In this document: positions 32,830 through 38,330 of the stretch, piece after piece
Layout: each line of letters opens with the position of its first letter
Position numbering within the stretch: position 1 is the stretch's first letter
Source: Flavobacterium sp. LC2016-01
GTDB taxonomy: Bacteria; Bacteroidota; Bacteroidia; Flavobacteriales; Flavobacteriaceae
Reading direction: 5' to 3'
Assembly (NCBI RefSeq): GCF_009711135.1
Contig: NZ_WMIC01000015.1
Location: 1-38,330 of the forward strand
DNA length: 38,330 nucleotides
Notes under the pieces: generated by a model
Databases searched by the model: none
Told to the model about the DNA's origin: nothing
Seen by the model: the letters and a program-made list of their open reading frames with translations, nothing else
Made by a program: the position numbers and the translations under genes

Positions 32830-34077
32830 TTAAAATAAGTCTTTGTTAATGGTACTGTTTAGTTCTTCTCCTGAAAGCACAACTTTTTTCTTCAATTCAT
32901 TTAACTGAATCTGGGCCTGATTGTAGCTTTCCATAAAATCAGTAAATTCTAATAAACTGATATTACGTTTTTGAAAATTGGTCAGAATTCCGTTGTAAAC
33001 TGCTTCAAAATCAGAATTTACAGTTGGTTTTATTACCGCATAGTTTTTACGGGATTCATCCCATTTTGTCCAAGCCGAAGTGATGTCAGTTTGCAATTGC
33101 AATTCAAAATTTTGCTTGTCAACTTTAGACTGTTCTAGAATAGTTTGAGCGTATTTTATGTTTCCTTTGTTTTTGTTCCAAAGCGGGAGCGGAATTCCAA
33201 GTGTCAAATTGGCTTCTTTATTAAAAGCACCGCTTCGTTGATCGTAGTTTGCACCAACAGTTACATCAGGAACTGAAAGTGATTTTTGCCATTTTACGTT
33301 TAATGTATTGGCATCTATTTCTTTTTGTTTTGCCAAATAATCCGGACGATTTGTTATAGCGTCAGTTTCAAATGCTTTCAAATCAAAATTGATGGTTTTT
33401 AAATATTTATTAAACTCAGCGTCAGTTACTTTTGGAACAACAGTTTCAGTTTCGTTCAGCAATAATTTTAAATTTGCCTGTTCTTCAATATTATCATTTA
33501 CAACTTCCATTCGCTCATTTTTAAAGTTCAAATACAGCGATTGCAAACGAACAAGATCTCTCAAAGGAATATTTCCTTTTTGCACCTGAACAGAATATGA
33601 ATTGATCAAATCTTCAATATGTGCCAACTGATTGTCTGTAGTTTCCAGACTTTTTGTATTGTAATAAACGGTGTAAAAACTTTTTCGCAGTTGCAGTTTT
33701 AAAGTCCTCAATAAATCATTGAATTGTAATTCAGCCAATTGTTCATTGGTTTGTGCCAGTTTTACTTCATTGCGTTTTTTTCCGCCTAAGTAAATCAACT
33801 GTTCAATTCCAAATGCTTTTTGACCATCTTTTCCAATATCAAAATAGCGGTTTGCCTCAGGATTATAGGCATTTAATTCGGCACTGATTGTTGGGTTATC
33901 CCAAATACGAGCTTGAATCGTCAGCGCTTTTGATGCATCAATATTGTATTGTGATGCCAACAAAAAAAGATTCTTTTTAAGAAACTGGCTTTCACAGTCT
34001 TGGAGTGTAACTGTTTTTTGAGCCAAAACTGCCTGATTGAGGAGGACAAACAGTAATAATGCAAATAGTTTTTTCAT
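32830..34077 (-). CDS. TolC family outer-membrane efflux channel
   Basis: This 415-residue protein has a signal peptide (MKKLFALLLFVLLNQAVLAQ) and two TolC/OEP repeats of long amphipathic helices with short beta strands, including WDNPTISAELNAYNPE, DVTVGANYDQRSGAF and IPLPLWNKNKG. It forms the trimeric duct through which the CzcA-type pump discharges metal. It is the first gene of the efflux structural run. The 84-base gap upstream, after the kinase gene, holds tandem repeats that look like response-regulator sites and a near-consensus -7 box, so the structural genes probably have their own regulated promoter. Confidence 0.93.
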   Translation of the reverse strand: MKKLFALLLFVLLNQAVLAQKTVTLQDCESQFLKKNLFLLASQYNIDASKALTIQARIWDNPTISAELNAYNPEANRYFDIGKDGQKAFGIEQLIYLGGKKRNEVKLAQTNEQLAELQFNDLLRTLKLQLRKSFYTVYYNTKSLETTDNQLAHIEDLINSYSVQVQKGNIPLRDLVRLQSLYLNFKNERMEVVNDNIEEQANLKLLLNETETVVPKVTDAEFNKYLKTINFDLKAFETDAITNRPDYLAKQKEIDANTLNVKWQKSLSVPDVTVGANYDQRSGAFNKEANLTLGIPLPLWNKNKGNIKYAQTILEQSKVDKQNFELQLQTDITSAWTKWDESRKNYAVIKPTVNSDFEAVYNGILTNFQKRNISLLEFTDFMESYNQAQIQLNELKKKVVLSGEELNSTINKDLF

Positions 34078-34097
34078 TGTATCAATTTTAAGTTGTA

Positions 34098-34157
34098 CAA
34101 ATATGCTATTACCAGACTTTAAGACACCTTAAAATCTACCTTAAAAATAGCTTAAAA
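34098..34157 (-). promoter_or_regulatory. Putative tolC promoter with tandem response-regulator sites
   Basis: Three exact heptamers CTTAAAA (plus strand) lie at 34128-34134, 34140-34146 and 34151-34157, 12 and 11 bases apart. A degenerate fourth, CTTTAAG, lies at 34117-34123. On the minus strand they precede CATATTTG (34098-34105), one base from TAnnTTTG, and the tolC ATG at 34077. Direct repeats at about 11-bp steps just upstream of a promoter with no TTG element are what OmpR-family activators usually bind. Confidence 0.55.
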
Positions 34158-34161
34158 TTAT

Positions 34162-35526
34162 TTACGAATGAAAAGTTAACTGAAATAAATTCGTGTTAAT
34201 ATTTGAAATACTGTATGTTATGGTCGCGTTGTGAAGATTTAAAATGCGCTGAACAATGCGCAATCCTAAACCAAATCCTGAAGTTCCTTTTGAATTTGCT
34301 CCGCGCATAAAAGGTTGAAAAAGATTTTTTTGTTCGCTTTCGCTTAACGTATTTCCAGTATTTAAAATCGAGATAATAAGATGATTATCTTCTGAAGTGC
34401 TGATTTTTACTGTAGCTTGTTTATTGTCTGAATACACACAAGCATTTTTTAGGACATTGCTTAAAGCAATTTCTAATAAGTTTTTATTTCCTTTAATTTC
34501 TAAAGCGGTATCTAAATTGTCACTTTCTTCCATTTCAAATAAAATAACGAAATCTGGAAAGCTTTTATTTAAATTTTCAATTGCCGAAAATAGAATTTCA
34601 TCCATTCGATGCACTTCATTGTGCTCATGGTTTTTATTGTCAATTTTCGAAAGAATTAATAGCGAATTTATTAATTCAGTTAATTGATTAACATCTGATA
34701 AAATCGTGTTTAAAAAAGATTTTCCTTTAGCTGAAGTTGCCGAATCTGTAATTGTATTTTCAATTTGAGAAGTTATACGCGATAACGGAGTTCTGAGCTC
34801 ATGCGAGGCGTGTGCCGTAAATTCTTTTTGCTTTTGATAAGAAACCTCAATCCTGTCCATCATGAAGTTGAATTCGTTGGCAATCAAATCTATTTCATTT
34901 TTATTGCTTTTTGATTCAATTCGGGTATCAAGATTATTCTCGTTGATTTTTTTTATTTTTTGATGAAAAGTACTCAGCGGATTCATTGCTTTTTTAACCA
35001 TAAAAGAAGTCAAAACCCAGCATATACAAGTAAAAAAGATATAAGATATAATGAGTGTGTATCTTAAAAAAAGCAATTTGCGTTTGCCATAATCATCCTT
35101 CGCCGAGATTAAAGCGTAGAAATCTCTGTCTTTAGTATCGTAGAAAACGCCGTAAACTTCATAATTGCCTTGTTGCTTAAAGAAGGTTTTGTGTTTTTTA
35201 AGGTATTTTAAATCTTCAACCGACCAATTAATTTTAGCATCATCAATACTGCTGTAAATCAATTTATAATGAGAGTCAAATACTAGTGTTTTTTCATCAT
35301 ATAGTTTGTTGATTGAGTTTTGATCAATCATTTTCAAAAGCTGATCGTCAACTTCCTTCACATTCACTAAAAGTTTAATGTTCGAAAGCGCTTTTATTTC
35401 AAGACGGTCTCTAAATTCTTCTTTTCTAAAATTCGAATATAAAACAAATATCACGGTCGAAGCCAATCCAAAAAGGATTGTAAACAGCAAACTTACTAAA
35501 AGTGATATTCGGTTTTTTAATGTCAT
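34162..35526 (-). CDS. HAMP-domain sensor histidine kinase
   Basis: This 454-residue inner-membrane kinase has a first membrane segment (about 10-31), a periplasmic sensing domain (about 32-152), a second segment (153-175) and a HAMP linker (176-228). The dimerisation domain carries the phospho-acceptor His242 in HASHELRTPLSR, and the ATP-binding domain has an N-box NVLKNACVYS and G-box GFGLGLRIV. The periplasmic domain is about 120 residues and shows no obvious metal-binding cluster of Cys, His or Met. Its gene overlaps the end of the response-regulator gene by four bases (ATGA type), so the two are coupled and form a cognate pair. It presumably senses the metal that the neighbouring pump exports. 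Confidence 0.94.
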   Translation of the reverse strand: MTLKNRISLLVSLLFTILFGLASTVIFVLYSNFRKEEFRDRLEIKALSNIKLLVNVKEVDDQLLKMIDQNSINKLYDEKTLVFDSHYKLIYSSIDDAKINWSVEDLKYLKKHKTFFKQQGNYEVYGVFYDTKDRDFYALISAKDDYGKRKLLFLRYTLIISYIFFTCICWVLTSFMVKKAMNPLSTFHQKIKKINENNLDTRIESKSNKNEIDLIANEFNFMMDRIEVSYQKQKEFTAHASHELRTPLSRITSQIENTITDSATSAKGKSFLNTILSDVNQLTELINSLLILSKIDNKNHEHNEVHRMDEILFSAIENLNKSFPDFVILFEMEESDNLDTALEIKGNKNLLEIALSNVLKNACVYSDNKQATVKISTSEDNHLIISILNTGNTLSESEQKNLFQPFMRGANSKGTSGFGLGLRIVQRILNLHNATITYSISNINTNLFQLTFHS

Positions 35527-36203
35527 TCCTGATCGCTTAAATAATATCCGTAACCAATTTTGGTACGAATCAATTTTGTTTCGTGGTCTTTATCTATTTT
35601 CTTTCTTAAAAAATTAATGTAAACTTCAATCGTATTCTGATTGGTTTCAATATGATAATCCCAAAGTTTTTCAGCAATAAATTGTTTCGACAGCACTTTT
35701 CCTTTGGCATGCGCCAGAATTAAAATCAGCTTAAATTCTTTTGGCGTCAATTTGATTTCTTCTCCTAAGCGAAAAACTTTCATTTCGTCTTCCAAAATTT
35801 CCAAATCCTGAATAATAATCTTTCTTTCTGTCTGTTGCGGAATATCTTTTCTCCTTAATAAAGAAGAACTTCGGGCGTACAGCTCTTCAAAATGAAAAGG
35901 TTTTACCAAATAATCATCCGCACCATTGTCAAAAGAAGCCAATTTATCTTCAATTTCACTAAAAGCGGTCAACATAATAATGGGAGTCTTTTTGTCAACT
36001 TCTCGAATTCCTTTGCAGACATCAATTCCGTTTGCTCCAGGAACATTAATATCAAGAATAATGAGGTCATATTCGTGTGGAGAATATTTTTTCAATAATA
36101 AAGAACCATCATAGTAAGGAAAACACTCGAATTCTTTTGAAGTAAAGAATGCTGAGATTTCTTTAGATAAAGTAAAATCGTCTTCGAGTAGTAGTATCTT
36201 CAT
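35523..36203 (-). CDS. OmpR/CusR-type response regulator
   Basis: This 226-residue cytoplasmic transcription factor has a receiver domain (residues 1-115) with acidic pocket Asp8-Asp9, phospho-acceptor Asp51 (LILDINVPG), Thr79 and Lys101 (VKPF). A winged-helix OmpR-type DNA-binding domain (about 130-224) follows, with LTPKEFKLILILAHAKGKVLSK and the recognition region NTIEVYINFLRKKI. It is the first gene of the two-component pair and overlaps the kinase gene by four bases. A perfect palindrome lies 16 bases before its start. The tandem CTTAAAA sites before tolC are the likely targets (inference). Confidence 0.95.
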   Translation of the reverse strand: MKILLLEDDFTLSKEISAFFTSKEFECFPYYDGSLLLKKYSPHEYDLIILDINVPGANGIDVCKGIREVDKKTPIIMLTAFSEIEDKLASFDNGADDYLVKPFHFEELYARSSSLLRRKDIPQQTERKIIIQDLEILEDEMKVFRLGEEIKLTPKEFKLILILAHAKGKVLSKQFIAEKLWDYHIETNQNTIEVYINFLRKKIDKDHETKLIRTKIGYGYYLSDQE

Positions 36204-36218
36204 GCTGTTTTTTTAGAG

Positions 36219-36260
36219 ATTAATTCGGTTACCTACTATTATTAAGGTAACCGAATTAAT
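36219..36260. promoter_or_regulatory. Perfect 16-bp-arm palindrome upstream of the response-regulator gene
   Basis: attaattcggttacct at 36219-36234 is repeated as an exact complement at 36245-36260 with a ten-base centre. It lies 16 bases before the regulator ATG and 16 bases after the M42 peptidase stop. On the minus strand it is followed by an A-run, not a T-run, so it is not a standard terminator for the peptidase gene. It could be an operator or an mRNA hairpin just before the regulator start. Confidence 0.65.
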
Positions 36261-36275
36261 GTTTTAAATCATTTC

Positions 36276-37364
36276 TTATTTGAAATAAGAGAAAGTTTCA
36301 TTGTTTTCAATTTTCAAAAGCGTTTCATAGATCAGCTGAATCACATTTTCTACATCTTCTCTTTGCACCATTTCAACAGTAGTGTGCATATAACGCAAAG
36401 GCAACGATATTAAAGCCGATGCTACGCCGCCATTACTGTAAGCAAAAGCATCAGTGTCAGTTCCTGTAGCATTAGATGTTGCATTACGTTGAAAAGGAAT
36501 TTTGTTTTCTTCGGCAGTATCAACAATCAAATCGCGCAGTTTGTTTTGAACCGCTGGCGCATAAGCAATAACAGGACCTTTCCCCATTTTTAAATCGCCT
36601 TCTACTTTTTTGTCAATCATTGGAGTAGTAGTATCATGGCAAACATCAGTGATTATCGCAACATTTGGTTTAATTGTCTGCGCAATCATTTGAGCGCCGC
36701 GCAAGCCAATTTCTTCTTGAACTGAGTTTACTATATACAATCCAAATGGAAGTTTCTTTTTATTCTCATGAAGAAGTCTTGCAACTTCAGCGATCATAAA
36801 ACCGCCCATTCTGTTATCTATGGCACGACAAACAAATTTATTTTCGTTCAAAATCATAAATTCGTCTGGATAGGTAATGACACAACCTACATGAACACCA
36901 AGAGCTTCAACTTGTTCCTTGGTTTCACAGCCTAGATCAATAAATATATTGCTCAATTTTGCAGCTTCTTCTTTGTCGCGCAAACGCGTATGAATTGCCG
37001 GCCAGCCAAAAACACCTTTTACAATACCCTTTTTAGTATGTATATGAACTCTTTTTGAAGGTGCAATTTGATGATCAGAACCACCGTTTCTTATTACATA
37101 TATTAATCCGTCATCTGTAATGTAGTTTACATACCATGAGATTTCATCGGCATGGCCTTCGATAACTACTTTAAAAGGCGCATCCGGGTTAATAACTCCA
37201 ACAGCCGTTCCGTAAGTATCAGTAATAAAAGTATCAACGTATGGTTTCAAATAATTCATCCAAAGTTTTTGCCCTTTACTTTCATAACCAGTAGGTGAGG
37301 CGTTATTTAGGTAGCTTTCCAGAAAAGCAATTGAGGTATCTTTTAAGATAGATTCTGTACTCAT
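36276..37364 (-). CDS. M42 family metallo-aminopeptidase
   Basis: This 362-residue cytoplasmic enzyme belongs to the M42 glutamyl-aminopeptidase/cellulase-M family of two-metal peptidases that trim N-terminal residues and form large tetrahedral assemblies. The metal and catalytic residues are visible: His71 and Asp73 in EGHADE, Asp183 in DNRMGG, Glu217-Glu218 in SVQEEIG, Asp240 in ITDVCHD and His327 in RYMHTTVE. The length is normal. It lies 72 bases upstream of the response-regulator gene on the same strand, with a long palindrome in between. It is divergent from the DUF4294 gene, and no clear promoter box was found in the 80-base gap. Confidence 0.94.
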   Translation of the reverse strand: MSTESILKDTSIAFLESYLNNASPTGYESKGQKLWMNYLKPYVDTFITDTYGTAVGVINPDAPFKVVIEGHADEISWYVNYITDDGLIYVIRNGGSDHQIAPSKRVHIHTKKGIVKGVFGWPAIHTRLRDKEEAAKLSNIFIDLGCETKEQVEALGVHVGCVITYPDEFMILNENKFVCRAIDNRMGGFMIAEVARLLHENKKKLPFGLYIVNSVQEEIGLRGAQMIAQTIKPNVAIITDVCHDTTTPMIDKKVEGDLKMGKGPVIAYAPAVQNKLRDLIVDTAEENKIPFQRNATSNATGTDTDAFAYSNGGVASALISLPLRYMHTTVEMVQREDVENVIQLIYETLLKIENNETFSYFK

Positions 37365-37445
37365 AAAAATATTTTTTTGCTAAATTATAAATTTGGTATT
37401 AGAGTTGTATATAAATATATAATTTTACATTTAAATTATGACTCA

Positions 37446-38126
37446 ATGAGATTTACCAGCATTTTATTATTCTTTATATTGATTTCTTTTGCAAGTCAGG
37501 CTCAGGTTACACCAAAAGAAAACCAGCAAATGGGCTATATACTTACAGAAAAAGATTCGATTTTAGGCGATACTATTGAATTGCCTGAGATAATCATTAC
37601 AAAAGAGAAGCTAGATCCCGAAGCGCAAAAGCAATTCCTGATTCTTCAAAATCGAGTTTATAAAGTATATCCATACGCTAAATTAGCAGCAGACAGATTA
37701 ACAGCATTAAATAAGGGAATGGCGCGATTGAATTCAAATCGTGAAAAAAAGAAATACTTTAAGATCGTTGAAGATTACTTGAATAACGAATTTGAAGCTA
37801 GGCTTAAGAAACTTTCACGAAAACAGGGTCAAATTCTTGTAAAATTAGTTCATAGACAAACCGGAATTACAACTTACGAATTGATACGAACTTTAAAAAG
37901 CGGTTTCAAAGCCTTTGTTTCTAATACAACAGCTAATTTATTCGACATTAGTTTAAAGAAAGAGTATAATCCGTATGAAGTCAATGAAGACTATTTAATT
38001 GAAACTATTCTTCAGCGAGCCTTTGAGTCGGGTCGCTTAGTGAATCAGAAACCAGCAAATGCAATTGATTATAATGATTTAATGAGTAAATGGGAAGCAA
38101 AAGCAAAAGCTCCAGCTAATCAATAA
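37446..38126 (+). CDS. DUF4294 family exported protein
   Basis: This 226-residue protein matches the Bacteroidota DUF4294 family: DTIELPEIIITKEK, then RVYKVYPYAKLAADRL and a region including QGQILVKLVHRQTGITTYELIRTLKSGFKAF, ending in a variable basic tail. A signal peptide (MRFTSILLFFILISFASQAQ) puts it in the periplasm. The function is unknown. A longer frame can be read from TTG at 37377, but the signal peptide begins exactly at the ATG at 37446 and the extra residues look unlike a coding N-terminus, so the ATG is chosen. The gene ends about 40 bases before a strong terminator. Confidence 0.88.
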   Translation: MRFTSILLFFILISFASQAQVTPKENQQMGYILTEKDSILGDTIELPEIIITKEKLDPEAQKQFLILQNRVYKVYPYAKLAADRLTALNKGMARLNSNREKKKYFKIVEDYLNNEFEARLKKLSRKQGQILVKLVHRQTGITTYELIRTLKSGFKAFVSNTTANLFDISLKKEYNPYEVNEDYLIETILQRAFESGRLVNQKPANAIDYNDLMSKWEAKAKAPANQ

Positions 38127-38166
38127 AAGAGAAATCATTATCTATTAAGTTATATACATCTTATTT

Positions 38167-38206
38167 AACCCGATAGGTTTTCAAAACCTGTCGGGTTTAT
38201 TTTTTT
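38167..38206 (+). terminator. Intrinsic terminator after the DUF4294 gene
   Basis: A 14-bp stem with one T-G pair (38167-38180 with 38184-38197, three-base loop) contains aacccgat and its complement. It is followed by a T-rich run. Confidence 0.9.
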
Positions 38207-38268
38207 ATACATATATATAAGGAGAGAATGATTTTATTTCGACTATGTAATATGTAGAAGTAAAGTTT

Positions 38269-38292
38269 GTCAGGCTGAGCGAAGTCGAAGCC
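38269..38292. repeat. Short dispersed intergenic repeat (ctgagcgaagtcgaag type)
   Basis: The sequence ggctgagcgaagtcgaagcc near the window end is of a kind I recognise as recurring between genes in many Flavobacterium genomes. Only one copy is in the window, so its repeat nature rests on recall. Confidence 0.45.
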
Positions 38293-38330
38293 CTTTTAGT
38301 CAAGAATTGGAATTTGGGATTTCAAGATTT

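Noticed and set aside
27279..36203. A copper-specific CusRS/CusCBA system
   Set aside because: The pump's DFGIIIDG motif with its acidic triad is CzcA-like and no Met- or His-rich binding segment was seen in the adaptor or sensor, so the metal was left open with Zn/Co/Cd favoured.
37377..37445. Longer N-terminus of the DUF4294 protein from TTG at 37377
   Set aside because: A standard signal peptide begins exactly at the ATG at 37446, and the extra 23 residues would block it.
1..38330. Prophage, plasmid or toxin-antitoxin module
   Set aside because: No integrase, capsid, replication, mobilisation or recognisable toxin-antitoxin genes were found on either strand.

Overview
The window looks like a chromosomal segment of a Flavobacterium-type member of the Bacteroidota. 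The evidence is the low GC content, the gliding-motility ABC genes gldF and gldG, PhoH, PurC and DnaN with Flavobacteriaceae-like sequences, and many Bacteroidota-type promoter boxes (TAnnTTTG, sometimes with an upstream TTG). No tRNA, rRNA, CRISPR array, prophage or transposase gene was seen.

Layout. Positions 1-4018 are an accessory, visibly GC-richer block: an aldo/keto reductase, an SRPBCC protein and Dps in one run, then a small membrane protein and an outer-membrane transporter-like protein preceded by a tiny overlapping ORF. Positions 4283-8546 hold mnmE, a two-domain universal stress protein and a membrane-anchored MutS-like ATPase. Positions 8594-11516 (minus) hold a DsbA/FrnE-like oxidoreductase, an AraC regulator and an exported cytosine-deaminase-like amidohydrolase. 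Positions 11517-12600 hold an orphan secreted-protein gene between two copies of a long palindromic repeat. Positions 12758-17992 (minus) hold dnaN, gldG, gldF, an ABM-domain protein, a REP-like inverted pair and a SAM-hydrolase-family (DUF62) gene. Positions 18173-25131 (plus) hold phoH, a small gene broken by one amber codon, a DUF1801 gene, a HAD phosphatase, a DUF502 protein, an S9 peptidase and purC. Positions 25183-27171 hold an SRPBCC protein, a secreted ankyrin protein and a DUF2238 membrane protein. Positions 27279-36203 (minus) are a metal-efflux locus: response regulator, sensor kinase, TolC-type channel, membrane-fusion lipoprotein, OprB-like porin and CzcA-type RND pump. An M42 aminopeptidase and a DUF4294 protein close the window.

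How the genes work together. The efflux locus is the clearest integrated system. The kinase and regulator genes overlap by 4 bp, and the tolC-adaptor-porin-pump run starts after an 84-bp gap. That gap carries three exact CTTAAAA heptamers (plus one degenerate copy) at 11-12 bp steps, the arrangement expected for an OmpR-family regulator. A perfect 16-bp-arm palindrome sits just upstream of the regulator gene. The AKR/SRPBCC/Dps run suggests a stress or detoxification unit. The remaining genes are mostly housekeeping, separated by repeats and hairpins.

No wholly new multi-gene system stands out. The best leads are the putative regulator sites of the efflux locus, the repeat-flanked orphan gene, the DUF62 protein lacking most of the known catalytic triad, the AraC reading frame that runs through the next gene's promoter, and the amber-interrupted small gene.
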